39,460 nucleotides of DNA, taken from Gammaproteobacteria bacterium (GTDB lineage: Bacteria > Pseudomonadota > Gammaproteobacteria > Pseudomonadales > Azotimanducaceae). The first letter of the stretch is position 1; every line of letters starts with the position of its first letter. Positions 1 to 9,702 of the stretch are shown in pieces. The stretch is taken from the NCBI GenBank assembly GCA_009841615.1, contig VXLL01000005.1, positions 1-39,460 of the forward strand, in the 5' to 3' direction. The notes beneath the pieces were generated by a model, which was not told the DNA's origin, searched no databases, and saw only the letters and a list, made by a program, of their open reading frames with translations. Made by a program: the position numbers and the translations under genes.

Positions 1-1
1 A

Positions 2-1435
2 GAAGATGTTCAAGAACTAGTAGAATTTTTAAAAGATCCGTCTCGTTTCCAAGCGCTTGGTGGCCGTATCCCACGTGGGACGCTTATGGTCGGAGCACCA
101 GGAACGGGGAAGACACTTCTCGCCAAAGCCATAGCTGGGGAAGCTAAAGTTCCATTCTTTTCCATCTCGGGATCTGACTTCGTGGAGATGTTTGTCGGAG
201 TCGGCGCGTCTCGAGTACGCGATATGTTTGAGCAGGCTAAGAAGCAAGCACCTTGCATCGTGTTTATTGATGAAATTGATGCTGTCGGAAGACATCGTGG
301 AGCTGGCTTAGGAAATGGTCATGATGAGCGCGAACAAACGCTGAACCAACTGTTGGTAGAGATGGACGGGTTTGAAGCAAACGACGGTGTTCTTGTGATC
401 GCGGCGACGAATAGACCCGACGTATTAGACCCAGCTTTAACACGACCAGGGCGTTTTGACCGACAAGTCGTTGTTCCGCTTCCAGACATTCGTGGTCGCG
501 AGCAGATTTTGAAAGTGCACATGCGTCGCGTTCCGCTAGCGGATGACGTGAATCCGCTCACAATTGCTCGTGGGACGCCCGGATTTTCAGGAGCGGACCT
601 AGAAAACGTTGTAAACGAAGCAGCTTTGTTCGGCGCTCGTGCTGCACGACGGCTGGTCGGCATGGAGGAATTTGAACAAGCTAAAGATAAGATTATGATG
701 GGCTCTGAGCGCAAATCGATGGTTATGTCCGAAAAAGAAAAACTAGTCACTGCCTATCACGAAGCTGGACACGCGATTGTGGGATATTTAGTTCCCGAAC
801 ACGATTTGGTTTACAAAGTAACCGTGGTACCGAGGGGTCGAGCACTTGGGGTAACGATGTTTTTACCGGAAGAAGATAAATACAGTATGAGCAAGACAGC
901 TGTCGAGTCTCAAATCTGTTCGCTTTATGGTGGTCGAATTGCTGAGGAACTGATAAACGGTTTAGATAAGGTAACGACTGGAGCTTCCAATGACATCGAA
1001 CGTATCACGCAGCTCGCACGAAACATGGTCACCAAATGGGGATTCTCAGAATCGCTAGGTGTCTTGACTTATGATGAAAATGACGGCGAGGTGTTTCTCG
1101 GTATGTCTGCCGGTAATAAACCGTTGTCCGTGTCTGAAGCCACTGCAGAAAAAATTGATTCCGAGGTGCAATCAATCGTAACTCGCTTGTACCAGCGCGC
1201 GAAGGAAATTCTCGAAGAGAACATGGATAAGTTGCACATTATGGCTGAAGCGTTAATGGAATACGAAACGCTCAGCCCAGAACAAGTAGGCGACATCATG
1301 GCCGGAGGCAAGCCTCGCGCGCCGGTAGAGCCTACAGATACACCACCGCCGCCAAAAGAGCTACAGGACACCTCCGAAGACGGTAGCTCAAAGTCCAAGT
1401 CGCCTCCATTTACCAAACCCGCTGAAGATACCTAG
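2..1435 (+). CDS. ftsH: FtsH, ATP-dependent zinc metalloprotease (5' truncated)
   Basis: Membrane-anchored AAA+ protease that extracts and degrades membrane and regulatory proteins; it works as a hexamer on the cytoplasmic face. The window opens inside the gene: frame 2 is open from base 2, so about 477 codons remain and the N-terminal membrane segments and periplasmic domain lie upstream. Visible in order: the end of the linker, Walker A GAPGTGKT (92-115), Walker B with [13 protein letters not shown], the second-region-of-homology segment [19 protein letters not shown], and the zinc-protease motif HEAGH (758-772). The tail after the protease domain is rich in Pro, Ser and Thr. Walker A has Ala where many FtsH proteins have Pro; I read this as ordinary variation. 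The next gene, glmM, starts 23 bp downstream, and the folP gene usually found between the two is absent. Confidence 0.97.
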   Translation, partial: EDVQELVEFLKDPSRFQALGGRIPRGTLMVGAPGTGKTLLAKAIAGEAKVPFFSISGSDFVEMFVGVGASRVRDMFEQAKKQAPCIVFIDEIDAVGRHRGAGLGNGHDEREQTLNQLLVEMDGFEANDGVLVIAATNRPDVLDPALTRPGRFDRQVVVPLPDIRGREQILKVHMRRVPLADDVNPLTIARGTPGFSGADLENVVNEAALFGARAARRLVGMEEFEQAKDKIMMGSERKSMVMSEKEKLVTAYHEAGHAIVGYLVPEHDLVYKVTVVPRGRALGVTMFLPEEDKYSMSKTAVESQICSLYGGRIAEELINGLDKVTTGASNDIERITQLARNMVTKWGFSESLGVLTYDENDGEVFLGMSAGNKPLSVSEATAEKIDSEVQSIVTRLYQRAKEILEENMDKLHIMAEALMEYETLSPEQVGDIMAGGKPRAPVEPTDTPPPPKELQDTSEDGSSKSKSPPFTKPAEDT

Positions 1436-1458
1436 TTCTTCCTAGGTCTGCGACCCTG

Positions 1459-2805
1459 ATGGGCGACCGTCCTGTAGACTTCCAATTGTTTGGTACCGAC
1501 GGAATTCGCGGTCGCGTCGGAGTGCCCCCAATTACACCCGATTTGTGCTTGAAATTGGGATGGGTAATCGGCCGCGAGGTGAAACAACGGAACGGTCAGT
1601 ACGTCCTAGTAGGCAAAGATACCAGGATCTCGGGATATTTGCTCGAATCACTCTTTGAAGCCGGTCTCATCGCAGCTGGCGTTGATGTCGGCTTGCTCGG
1701 ACCCTTTCCAACGCCCGCGGTCGCGATTCTTACTCGGAATTCAAACGCAGATCTTGGTGTAGTAATCAGTGCATCGCACAACTCCTACGAAGACAATGGT
1801 TTCAAGTTCTTTGATCAGAATGGTCGCAAGCTCTCGGACGCTCATGAGTCGAAGATTGCGGATTCGATGAACCTCCCCATCTCCACGGTGTCCGCGGAAG
1901 AACTTGGGCGCGCAAAGCGACCAGCAAACACTCGGGAGCAATACATCGATTTTTGTAAGTCAACTGTTAGCTCTGACTTGGATTTAACGAACACCAAGAT
2001 CGTATTGGATTGTGCGAATGGAGCTTGTTATAGTCTCGCGCCAACAGTTTTTCGCGAATTTGGAGCTGAAGTTTTTTCGATTGGTACTCGTCCGAATGGT
2101 TTTAACATTAACGACAGGTGCGGTTCGACTTCATTGAAAGCGATGCAGGAAGAGGTACGAAAACGCAAAGCGGACATTGGATTCGCGTTTGACGGTGACG
2201 GCGATCGCGTAATCGCGATAGCTCCCGATGGGGAAGTACTTGATGGTGATCGCATACTGTTTGGACTAGCAAAAGTTCAACAACAGAAAGGTACTCTGCG
2301 AGGAGGCGTGGTCGGTACGGATATGTCAAATTTAGGACTTGAAAGATCTTTACAGGCTTTGGGAATCCCGTTTTCTCGTGCAGCGGTGGGCGACCGCCAC
2401 GTGAGCATGAAACTTGCTGAACTTGGTTGGAGTCTAGGTGGTGAGACTTCCGGGCACGTACTGTGTCATCGAAGCACGACAACAGGAGACGGTATTGTTT
2501 CCGCGTTGCAGGTAGTCCAAGCTAGTTGGGAATGTCAGCAACCGTTTGCTGAATTAGTTGCTGAGATGGAACAGTTTCCACAAGTACTGTTGAACGTCCC
2601 AGCGAACAATCCGGAATTAGTCGTGGCGCATCCAAAAGTCGCGAAACGGGTTAAAGAAGTCGATCGAGGGCACGACGATACCTATCGTGTATTGGTGCGA
2701 CCATCTGGAACGGAACCCGTAGTGCGGATTATGGTTGAAGGACCGGATGCTACTTTGGTCACACGTGAAGCTGAGGCTCTAGCAACTTTTATTCAAAGCG
2801 TATGA
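1459..2805 (+). CDS. glmM: Phosphoglucosamine mutase GlmM
   Basis: Cytoplasmic enzyme that interconverts glucosamine-6-phosphate and glucosamine-1-phosphate, feeding UDP-GlcNAc for peptidoglycan and LPS. The 448 residues match the family length (about 445). FGTDGIRGRVG at the N-terminus is the family opening. The phosphoserine loop ISASHN places the catalytic serine at residue 106. The magnesium loop DGDGDR has Asp at 245, 247 and 249. The phosphate-binding loop RPSGTEP is at 414-420. The ATG at 1459 sits 23 bp after the ftsH stop, so co-transcription with ftsH is likely. No hairpin with a T-tract follows the gene; a promoter-like -10 element appears 170 bp downstream, before tpiA. Confidence 0.97.
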   Translation: MGDRPVDFQLFGTDGIRGRVGVPPITPDLCLKLGWVIGREVKQRNGQYVLVGKDTRISGYLLESLFEAGLIAAGVDVGLLGPFPTPAVAILTRNSNADLGVVISASHNSYEDNGFKFFDQNGRKLSDAHESKIADSMNLPISTVSAEELGRAKRPANTREQYIDFCKSTVSSDLDLTNTKIVLDCANGACYSLAPTVFREFGAEVFSIGTRPNGFNINDRCGSTSLKAMQEEVRKRKADIGFAFDGDGDRVIAIAPDGEVLDGDRILFGLAKVQQQKGTLRGGVVGTDMSNLGLERSLQALGIPFSRAAVGDRHVSMKLAELGWSLGGETSGHVLCHRSTTTGDGIVSALQVVQASWECQQPFAELVAEMEQFPQVLLNVPANNPELVVAHPKVAKRVKEVDRGHDDTYRVLVRPSGTEPVVRIMVEGPDATLVTREAEALATFIQSV

Positions 2806-2954
2806 TCTGTATAGTTTCAACTGTCTCATGTTCAAGCCTGAGTTCAGCGCCAGCCAATTGCCGCATCGGTTGCAATGATGACACCTTGTTTTTCGCGGTG
2901 CGTCATTCATCCAAAAATTGGCAACGTAACGAGTTCTACGATACCTCAGTAGCA

Positions 2955-2984
2955 ATAGACCGAGCATCATGCTTTGCCTATAAT
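2955..2984 (+). promoter_or_regulatory. Candidate promoter for tpiA-secG
   Basis: A perfect TATAAT lies at 2979-2984, about 34 bp before the tpiA start, in a 212 bp gap. The -35 region is poor (ATAGAC at 2955-2960, 18 bp spacer). The rest of the glmM-tpiA gap shows no recognisable gene or terminator. Confidence 0.4.
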
Positions 2985-3017
2985 TTTTCGGCTCTCTAGG
3001 AATTCGCGACCCTTATC

Positions 3018-3755
3018 TTGCGTACCCCCTTAGTCGTCGCAAATTGGAAAATGAACGGATCGCAGAATTTGTGCGAGACGTTTTCGGAGCAACTTCGAGA
3101 CGTTCCAGGTACTGACATATGGCTCGCGCCGCCGTTTATATATTTACCTGAGTTAATTAAAGAGGAACGACTTCAAAAATTCGCGAATGTAGGAGCACAA
3201 AACGTTCACGAGGAAGTTCGAGGAGCGTTTACAGGAGAGGTATCTGCGGCTATGGTCGCGGAGGCTGGAGCAAAATTTGCAATTATTGGCCATTCGGAAC
3301 GACGAACCATTTACTTAGAACAGGATACAATTGTTGACAGGAAATTGAATTCCTGCTTGGATGCAAATTTAATTCCAGTGTTTTGTGTGGGAGAGTCGAT
3401 CGAACAACGCCAAAACGGGAGCGCAGAGAAGGTAGTGCAACATCAACTTAGGGCACTCAAGGGTCAACTTGAGATCATTCAAACTGACAAGTTAGTCGTT
3501 GCTTATGAACCCGTCTGGGCGATCGGAACTGGAATTTCAGCTAGTCCGAACGATGCCGATGAAATGCACGGTAAAATTCGTTCTTACTTGGGTGAAGAGG
3601 GTACTAAACTGCGTATCTTGTATGGAGGAAGTGTAAACCCGACCAATGCTAAAGAACTCATTGACCAACCAAACATTGACGGTTTTTTAGTTGGTGGGGC
3701 TTCGCTTGATGTGAATTCATTTAACGACATTTGTCAGCTAGTGGGTGGAGAATAA
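3018..3755 (+). CDS. tpiA: Triosephosphate isomerase
   Basis: Glycolytic enzyme that interconverts dihydroxyacetone phosphate and glyceraldehyde-3-phosphate; a TIM barrel acting as a dimer. The 245 residues match the family. Catalytic residues are visible: Lys11 in NWKMN, His92 in IIGHSERR and Glu164 in AYEPVWAIGTG, followed by the mobile loop and the phosphate-binding LYGGSV and GFLVGGASL motifs. The start is TTG at 3018, because no in-frame ATG or GTG lies between the TTG and the conserved N-terminus. Shine-Dalgarno complementarity is weak (TAGGAA about 15 nt upstream). It is followed directly by secG, the order known from pseudomonads. Confidence 0.96.
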   Translation: MRTPLVVANWKMNGSQNLCETFSEQLRDVPGTDIWLAPPFIYLPELIKEERLQKFANVGAQNVHEEVRGAFTGEVSAAMVAEAGAKFAIIGHSERRTIYLEQDTIVDRKLNSCLDANLIPVFCVGESIEQRQNGSAEKVVQHQLRALKGQLEIIQTDKLVVAYEPVWAIGTGISASPNDADEMHGKIRSYLGEEGTKLRILYGGSVNPTNAKELIDQPNIDGFLVGGASLDVNSFNDICQLVGGE

Positions 3756-3756
3756 T

Positions 3757-4269
3757 ATGGAAGGCATACTTGAACTCGTACTGTTAATTCTGTTGGTGGT
3801 CGTGTGTATTACACTCGGCGCTTTGGTTTTGATACAGCAGGGACGGGGTTCGGACATCGGTGCCGCATTTGGTAGTGGGGCGGCAAACACCATATTCGGT
3901 TCCACTGGCGCTACTCCCTTTTTGGTGAAGTTCACCGCGATGCTAGCGATTGGATTCTTTGTCGTAACTTTTGGTTTAGCCTATACCGCGAAACAAAAGT
4001 CAGATGATCGGCAAAATTACGAACTGGGAGATCTTCCTCAAACCAACGAAGAGTCGCAGGATGACTTGTTGATTCCATCAGACGAAGATCTATTGTTCCC
4101 GGACGAATCCAACTCAACTTCTTCACCAGAAGGCGACTTACTACCCACCGACGACTCGGACAATCAAGGTGATATACTTGAACAGTTACTCCAAGAAGAC
4201 TCTGAAAACGACACAAGCCCGCCACCTGAAGATGACTCCGAAGAAGGTGATACTTTACCGGACCTGTAA
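3757..4269 (+). CDS. secG: SecG, preprotein translocase subunit, with long acidic tail
   Basis: Small inner-membrane subunit of the SecYEG translocon. I chose the ATG at 3757, one base after the tpiA stop, because GGTGGAG just upstream is a good ribosome binding site; an upstream in-frame GTG (3745) would overlap tpiA. The protein has 170 residues. Two membrane segments (about 3-25 and 50-72) flank the conserved cytoplasmic loop IQQGRGSDIGAAFGSGA...FGSTG. After the second segment comes a tail of about 85 residues made mostly of Asp, Glu, Ser and Pro, with DLLxP-type repeats (DDLLIP, EDLLFP, GDLLPT). Family members are commonly 75-130 residues, so the tail is the odd part. Known neighbours (tpiA before, tRNA-Leu and tRNA-fMet after) support the call. 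Confidence 0.95.
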   Translation: MEGILELVLLILLVVVCITLGALVLIQQGRGSDIGAAFGSGAANTIFGSTGATPFLVKFTAMLAIGFFVVTFGLAYTAKQKSDDRQNYELGDLPQTNEESQDDLLIPSDEDLLFPDESNSTSSPEGDLLPTDDSDNQGDILEQLLQEDSENDTSPPPEDDSEEGDTLPDL

Positions 4270-4344
4270 ACCCACCGATTCGAACTGTGTCAGTGCCAAG
4301 AGTAGACTAGTTTGACAGTATTCGCGTCTATGTAACAGTCCCTA

Positions 4345-4431
4345 GCCGAAGTGGTGAAATTGGTAGACACGCCACCTTGAGGGGGTGGTGAGCGCACGCT
4401 CGTGGAGGTTCGAGTCCTCTCTTCGGCACCA
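4345..4431 (+). tRNA. tRNA-Leu (anticodon GAG)
   Basis: An 87 nt cloverleaf with acceptor GCCGAAG/CTTCGGC, discriminator A and encoded CCA. The anticodon stem CCACC/GGTGG encloses the loop TTGAGGG, giving anticodon GAG. A long class II variable arm and the T-loop TTCGAGT are present. This gene is the standard neighbour downstream of secG in gammaproteobacteria. A TTGACA at 4312-4317 could be a -35 element, but I see no well-spaced -10. Confidence 0.97.
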
Positions 4432-4495
4432 TACAACGATTGTTATTGTTCGAAAACTGTCGAAGGCATATAGGAAAGCGGTGTTTATCGCGTTC

Positions 4496-4523
4496 TGTCC
4501 AGTACAGCACTCATTCTTATAAT
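4496..4523 (+). promoter_or_regulatory. Candidate promoter of initiator tRNA gene
   Basis: TATAAT at 4518-4523 lies 14 bp before the mature tRNA 5' end, with a weak -35 (TGTCCA at 4496-4501, 16 bp spacer). The position suits transcription starting a few bases before the tRNA and reading on into rimP-nusA-infB. Confidence 0.45.
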
Positions 4524-4537
4524 ATGCAGGTTTCTGA

Positions 4538-4613
4538 TGCGGGGTGGAGCAGTTGGTAGCTCGATGGGCTCATAACCCATAGGTCGGAGGTTCGAATCCT
4601 TCCCCCGCTACCA
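4538..4613 (+). tRNA. Initiator tRNA-fMet (anticodon CAT)
   Basis: A 76 nt cloverleaf with anticodon CAT in the loop CTCATAA. Initiator hallmarks are present: three consecutive G:C pairs at the base of the anticodon stem (GGG/CCC), A11:T24 in the D stem, and no Watson-Crick pair at 1:72. The 1:72 position is T:T (bases 4538 and 4609) rather than the usual C:A. Discriminator A and encoded CCA follow. It lies upstream of rimP-nusA, as in many gammaproteobacteria. Confidence 0.95.
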
Positions 4614-4779
4614 CGGTGGTCAACAGAAATATCGGTAGTGGAGATTCAATTTAACTACTAGATCATCTAGTGTCTGCGACTCGCATCGGACGATGGGAAG
4701 AGCGCGCACTTCAAAAACGTTCACACTTCGTAAGTGATTTAACTTACAGTCGCCTGTTCTACCCTTTAATGTGTTTTTG

Positions 4780-4798
4780 CGGCACCTTTTTGGTGTCG
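4780..4798 (+). other. Leader hairpin upstream of rimP
   Basis: CGGCACC and GGTGTCG can pair across a TTTTT loop, 49 bp before the rimP start. No T-tract follows on either strand, so it reads as a leader structure rather than a terminator. The rest of the 234 bp between the tRNA and rimP shows no gene. Confidence 0.4.
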
Positions 4799-4847
4799 TA
4801 CGGTTTGAGGCCGAGTAGAGTATTTTTGTATTAGACGTTCACATATC

Positions 4848-5306
4848 ATGAGTACGAGAAATACCAACATTGAACAGTTGTTGTCCACAACCATAGAAGC
4901 GATGGGCTACGAGATTTGGGGCGTGGATTACACCATATACAAGAGCCGCGCGAACCTGTGTGTGTATATCGATTCGAAAAACGGAATCACGGTCGATGAT
5001 TGTGCGGAAGTGAGTCATCAAATTGAGGGTGTGTTGGATGTCGAGACGCAATTTCCGCAAAACATGACTCTACAGGTGTCTTCGCCTGGGTTGGATCGAA
5101 TACTGTTCAAACCTCGACACTTTGAGAGCCGAGTAGGTGCTCTCATTGACGTACGTTTATCTTGGCCGGTAGAAGGTCGGGTTCACGTACGCGGTCGTTT
5201 AAATAGCTGCAACGCGCAATCGTTTCTGGTAACGATGGACGAAGAAGAGTTTGAAATACGATTCGATCAGGTGCGCCGAGCGCGGGTGGTTCCAGAGTTT
5301 AGCTAG
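4848..5306 (+). CDS. rimP: Ribosome maturation factor RimP
   Basis: Cytoplasmic factor needed for maturation of the 30S subunit. The 152 residues match the family length. The N-terminal alpha/beta domain carries the characteristic GYEIWGVDY stretch and LCVYIDSKNGITVDDCAEVSHQI. The conserved VSSPGLDRILFKPRHF motif marks the junction to the C-terminal SH3-like domain. The ATG at 4848 gives the expected N-terminus, although the Shine-Dalgarno match is weak. It is the first gene of the rimP-nusA-infB-rbfA-truB run; nusA begins 13 bp after its stop. Confidence 0.96.
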   Translation: MSTRNTNIEQLLSTTIEAMGYEIWGVDYTIYKSRANLCVYIDSKNGITVDDCAEVSHQIEGVLDVETQFPQNMTLQVSSPGLDRILFKPRHFESRVGALIDVRLSWPVEGRVHVRGRLNSCNAQSFLVTMDEEEFEIRFDQVRRARVVPEFS

Positions 5307-5319
5307 CGAATCAGTCAAA

Positions 5320-6894
5320 ATGAACTTCAAAGAAATTAGTAACGCGGTTGAGTCCGTGTCAAACGAAAAGGGAATCTCGAAAGAAATTGTTTTTGCGGCG
5401 ATCGAGTCCGCTCTCGCGACTGCGACCAAGCGTCGTACCCGAGAAGACGCTGATTTTCGCGTTTCCATTGATTGGAAGGAGTCTACTTGCGACACATTCC
5501 GAGTTTGGACAGTCGTCGATCCGGATCAAATGTGCGATGAGAATGTGGATCGTCCCCTTCGTTGGGAGCAACACGACGCAGACGACTGGACTACCCAAGT
5601 TTTCAACCCCGACGCCCATATCACTTTAGCTCAAGCACAAGAAAGAGACCCGAAATTAGGACTCGGCGATAAATGGGAAGAACCGTGGCAGACAGTGGAT
5701 CACGGTCGCATCATGGCTCAAATCGTTCGTCAAGTGATCTTTCAAAAAGTACGTGAGGCAGAACGAAATCGAGTCGCCGATGAGTTTCACGCCCAAGTAG
5801 GAAAGCTCGTTCACGGTACAGTTAAACGCATGGGCCGAGACTTTCTGATTGTGGAACTCGCGGGCAACGTTGAAGCGATCCTCTTTAAGGAACACATGAT
5901 TCCGCGCCAACACTACCGCGTAGATGATCGCATTCGGGCTTATCTAATGAAGATTGATCCCGAAAACAAAGGACCACAGCTAATTTTGTCTCGTACTTGC
6001 ACGGAAATGTTGATTGAGCTCTTCAAACTTGAAGTACCGGAGATTGCCGAGGACGTGATTGAAATCAGAGCGGCAGCCAGAATTCCAGGACAAAGAGCAA
6101 AAATAGCAGTCACTACAAACGACGGTCGCATTGATGCCGTCGGGGCGTGCGTCGGGATGCGTGGTTCGCGAGTACAAGCGGTGTCAACGGAACTAGGCCA
6201 CGAACGAGTTGACGTGTTGTTGTGGCACAACGATCCAGTTCAACTCGTCATCAGTGCGTTGAGTCCTGCTACGATCGAACAAATCATTAAAGATGAAGAC
6301 CTTCACTCCATGGATATCCTCGTACAGCCGGAACATCACGCGGCCGCGATTGGAACGAATGGTGAGAACGTCCGATTGGCTAGCGAATTAAGCGGTTGGA
6401 AATTGAACATTCGAAGTTATGACGAAGTCATCCAAGAGCAAGAAGCAAGAGAACAACAATTGGTTGAGTTGTACATGGAACGATTGCTTGTAGACGAGGA
6501 CTTAGCTTCGGTATTGATTGAGGAGAACTTCAATTCGCTTGAAGAAATCGCATATTGCGACATCAACGAAATGCTCGCGATTGAAGGGTTTTCCGAAGAC
6601 ATCGTGTCAATATTGCGCTCCCGTGCAGAAGCCGCGCTCGAAGAGGACAAGGAATCAGGCGTGTCTGACGGCTCTCCTACGAACGCTCCCAGCCCCGAGC
6701 TTCTGAGCATGGAAGGGATGACCGACACATTGGCTTGGCGGCTTGCGGCCGAGGGTATTCATACGATTGAGGATCTTGCTGATATGGCGATTCCAGACGT
6801 ATTGGACTTGGAAATTGGGATTGGAGAAGAACTGGCCGGACAACTGATTATGACGGCCCGAGAACCTATGTTTGCCGACTCAAAGAGTAAGTAA
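5320..6894 (+). CDS. nusA: Transcription termination/antitermination factor NusA
   Basis: RNA polymerase-binding factor for pausing, intrinsic and Rho termination, and rRNA antitermination. I use the ATG at 5320, which gives MNFKEISNAVESVSNEKG, the normal NusA N-terminus; the frame is open 69 bp further upstream but that would overlap rimP. The protein has 524 residues (about 495 in E. coli). Order: N-terminal RNAP-binding domain (1-130), S1 domain near KLVHGTVKRMGRDF, two KH domains (DPVGACVGMRG-type motif at DAVGACVGMRGSRVQ; IGTNGENVRLASELSGW), then two C-terminal acidic repeats beginning near LLVDEDLASVL and MEGMTDTLAWRL. Two AR repeats are typical of gammaproteobacteria. infB follows after 24 bp. 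Confidence 0.97.
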   Translation: MNFKEISNAVESVSNEKGISKEIVFAAIESALATATKRRTREDADFRVSIDWKESTCDTFRVWTVVDPDQMCDENVDRPLRWEQHDADDWTTQVFNPDAHITLAQAQERDPKLGLGDKWEEPWQTVDHGRIMAQIVRQVIFQKVREAERNRVADEFHAQVGKLVHGTVKRMGRDFLIVELAGNVEAILFKEHMIPRQHYRVDDRIRAYLMKIDPENKGPQLILSRTCTEMLIELFKLEVPEIAEDVIEIRAAARIPGQRAKIAVTTNDGRIDAVGACVGMRGSRVQAVSTELGHERVDVLLWHNDPVQLVISALSPATIEQIIKDEDLHSMDILVQPEHHAAAIGTNGENVRLASELSGWKLNIRSYDEVIQEQEAREQQLVELYMERLLVDEDLASVLIEENFNSLEEIAYCDINEMLAIEGFSEDIVSILRSRAEAALEEDKESGVSDGSPTNAPSPELLSMEGMTDTLAWRLAAEGIHTIEDLADMAIPDVLDLEIGIGEELAGQLIMTAREPMFADSKSK

Positions 6895-6918
6895 TCGAGC
6901 GGACAGAAAGCAAGTTTA

Positions 6919-9702
6919 ATGGAAACGCAGAGCATGAATACGGTCGCTGATGTCGCAGGACGATTGAACATCGATGTAGCACTGCTATTACAGAATATTC
7001 ACGCTGCTGGTCTCCCGCAGACACTTGAGTCCGAAGAATTTTCCAGTTCGGACATGCAAATACTACAGGTGTATCTGAAGGGGCTCAAGGAAGCGGAGAC
7101 TAAAACTTCCGAGAACGTAATATCTCGAAGCCTTGGCCGGACGGCAGCTGGCGACCGGAGCTCGGAAATTTCAAGCTCCGCTTCTCCAACATCAGGATTA
7201 GGAGCACCTCTGACTCGTAGAACCGGTACGCTCAGCGTACAGCGGAAATCCGCACCAGAGGTGAAAGTCGCTACAGTAAAAAGACGAAGGATTGTTAAAC
7301 CTTCGTTGGCCAAGCAAACTGAGGACCAAGTAGTCTCAGACGCCGCGGCAGCTGAGGTTAAGACTAAAGAAGAGGTGGAACAACCGAGTACGGTCGAACC
7401 CAAAAAGAGTCGAAAGGCGGCGACCCCGAGGGTCTCAGATCAAAAGACAGAACCTTCAAAAGAAGATCTACCTAAGGAAGAAGTAGTACCTTCCCAACTG
7501 ACTCTAGAAAAAGAAAAGATCCGAGCTGAGGAAGAAACTCGACGCAAAGCAGAAGGAGAAGTTCGGCGGAAGAAGGCTCAGCGACAAGAAGAAACTCGGC
7601 TAAAGAAAGAAGAAGAAAAACAACGCGAAGAAAAGCATAAACAAGCTCGCCTAGCGGCGGAAGCAGCTCGCAAAGCCGAACAGGAAGAACAAGAACGAAT
7701 TAGACGTGAAGCCGAAGAAGTCCGAGCACGCGCCGAAGCCGAGGCGATTGCAACTGAGAAGAGCGGAGCTAAGCGTTCTAGAGATGAGAAGGGTGCTAAG
7801 CAACGCGGTCGAACTCTGGAGGGGAAAGCACTCGGTCGGCGACGTTCCCAAGAGAAGAGTCAGGGTTCTTTGGGACTACGCAGACGCAGAAAAGCAGCTC
7901 TCGAAGTAGAAAAGCAAGGTGGCGAGTTTTCACGGCCCGTTCAAAAAATAGTACACGAAGTGGAAGTGTCTGATGCTATTGCCGTCGGCGAACTAGCACG
8001 GAGGATGTCTGTGAAGGCTGGTGAGGTTATCAAAGCTCTGATGAGTTTGGGCGAGATGGTGACGATCAACCAAACCATCGATCAGGATACTGCAGTGCTA
8101 GTGATTGAAGAAATGGGACACAAGGTGAAACTTGTCGCCAGCGATCGTATGGAAGAAAAACTTGTGCTGTCCCAAAAAGCGGAAGGCGATCCGGAGCCAA
8201 GAACACCAGTGGTCACCGTTATGGGGCATGTCGATCATGGAAAGACTTCGCTTTTAGATTACATTCGGAATGCACATGTCGTCAGCGAAGAACAGGGGGG
8301 CATCACTCAACATATTGGCGCGTATCACGTAGAAACGAAACATGGTGCGATCACTTTCTTAGATACTCCTGGGCACGCGGCTTTTTCTGCAATGCGAGCG
8401 AGGGGTGCGAATGCGACCGATATCGTCATTCTCGTGTGTGCGGCGGACGACGGCGTAATGCCACAAACCCAAGAAGCCGTTCAACATGCCCACGCAGCTA
8501 AAGTCCCAATGATCGTGGCGGTAAACAAGACTGACTTGGACGGAGCAGATCCGGATCGTGTACGAACTGAACTAAACAGCATCGGAGTAACACCAGAAGA
8601 CTGGGGTGGAGACACGCAGTTTGTAGATGTATCTGCGACGACGGGAGAAGGCATTGATGACTTATTGTCAGCTATTAGTTTACTTGCTGAGGTTGAAGAG
8701 TTCGCATCGGTACGACAGGGGACTGCGCAGGGCGTCGTGATCGAAAGTAAGTTGGATCGAGGACGTGGTCCGGTCGCGACGGTACTAGTTCAACAAGGTA
8801 CCTTGGCACGGGGCGACATTGTTTTAGCTGGGGAGTATTTCGGCCGCGTACGTTCGTTACTCACCGATCAAGGTACGACGGTCGCAGAAGCAGGACCTTC
8901 TATTCCCGTTGAAGTATTGGGGCTCAATGGTGCGCCAGTCGCAGGCGATTTGTTCAACGTCACGGTGGATGAACGACAAGCAAGACAGTTGGCAAGTGCG
9001 CGAGCCACTAAGTACCAGAACAAGATCACGTCAATGCGCCAATCGTCTCGACTAGAGAACATGTTTGCAAACTTGGGCAAAGGTGAAAGACGCATCTTAA
9101 AGTTAATCTTGAAGACGGATGTACGGGGATCCCTAGAAGCTATTTCCGAAGCGTGTTCTAATATCGGTAATGACGAAGTCGGGGTACAAGTTTTGGGCTC
9201 TGGTGTTGGCGGTATCACTGAATCGGATGTCAATATGGCTCTCACATACGACGCAATGGTCTTCGGCTTCAATGTCCGCTTGGATAAGTCAGCCAAAATC
9301 GTCGCGGAGCAGAACTCACTCGAAGTTCGCTATTACAGCGTGATTTACGAACTACTTGATGACATCAAGAAGATCTTAGAAGACATGATGATCCCAGAAA
9401 TACGAGAGGAAATCGTCGGCACCGCAGAAGTGCGAGATGTTTTTCATTCTCCCCGATTCGGACAGATTGCCGGTTGTCGGGTCGTCGAAGGCACCGTGTT
9501 CCGGCACAAAAAAATTCGAGTCTTACGCGACAGTACCGTTATTTACGAAGGAGAACTGGAGTCCCTGCGTAGATTCAAAGACGATGTCAGCGAGGTGAGA
9601 AATGGGCTTGAATGTGGTATTGGTGTCCGAAACTATAACGACGTGAGAGAAGGTGATCGAATCGAAGTGTTTGATTCCCGAGAAGTGGCGCGGGCTTTGT
9701 AA
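6919..9702 (+). CDS. infB: Translation initiation factor IF-2
   Basis: GTPase that brings initiator fMet-tRNA to the 30S subunit and promotes subunit joining. 927 residues, close to the E. coli long form. Order: a short N-terminal domain, a highly charged Lys/Glu/Arg-rich helical region (about 150-310), the IF2N domain, then the G domain with G1 GHVDHGKT (436-443), G3 DTPGH (482-486) and G4 NKTD (536-539), followed by EF-Tu-like domains II-IV. The ATG at 6919 was chosen; a second ATG at 6934 (five codons in) is a possible alternative, since neither has a strong Shine-Dalgarno. The stop codon overlaps the rbfA start by one base. Confidence 0.97.
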   Translation: METQSMNTVADVAGRLNIDVALLLQNIHAAGLPQTLESEEFSSSDMQILQVYLKGLKEAETKTSENVISRSLGRTAAGDRSSEISSSASPTSGLGAPLTRRTGTLSVQRKSAPEVKVATVKRRRIVKPSLAKQTEDQVVSDAAAAEVKTKEEVEQPSTVEPKKSRKAATPRVSDQKTEPSKEDLPKEEVVPSQLTLEKEKIRAEEETRRKAEGEVRRKKAQRQEETRLKKEEEKQREEKHKQARLAAEAARKAEQEEQERIRREAEEVRARAEAEAIATEKSGAKRSRDEKGAKQRGRTLEGKALGRRRSQEKSQGSLGLRRRRKAALEVEKQGGEFSRPVQKIVHEVEVSDAIAVGELARRMSVKAGEVIKALMSLGEMVTINQTIDQDTAVLVIEEMGHKVKLVASDRMEEKLVLSQKAEGDPEPRTPVVTVMGHVDHGKTSLLDYIRNAHVVSEEQGGITQHIGAYHVETKHGAITFLDTPGHAAFSAMRARGANATDIVILVCAADDGVMPQTQEAVQHAHAAKVPMIVAVNKTDLDGADPDRVRTELNSIGVTPEDWGGDTQFVDVSATTGEGIDDLLSAISLLAEVEEFASVRQGTAQGVVIESKLDRGRGPVATVLVQQGTLARGDIVLAGEYFGRVRSLLTDQGTTVAEAGPSIPVEVLGLNGAPVAGDLFNVTVDERQARQLASARATKYQNKITSMRQSSRLENMFANLGKGERRILKLILKTDVRGSLEAISEACSNIGNDEVGVQVLGSGVGGITESDVNMALTYDAMVFGFNVRLDKSAKIVAEQNSLEVRYYSVIYELLDDIKKILEDMMIPEIREEIVGTAEVRDVFHSPRFGQIAGCRVVEGTVFRHKKIRVLRDSTVIYEGELESLRRFKDDVSEVRNGLECGIGVRNYNDVREGDRIEVFDSREVARAL

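Noticed and set aside
2802..2999. 65-codon open frame between glmM and tpiA
   Set aside because: It overlaps the glmM end, contains no recognisable motif and has no ribosome binding site. The region looks like a promoter-bearing gap.
4780..4798. Hairpin before rimP as a transcription terminator
   Set aside because: The T-run lies in the loop and before the stem; none follows the stem on either strand.
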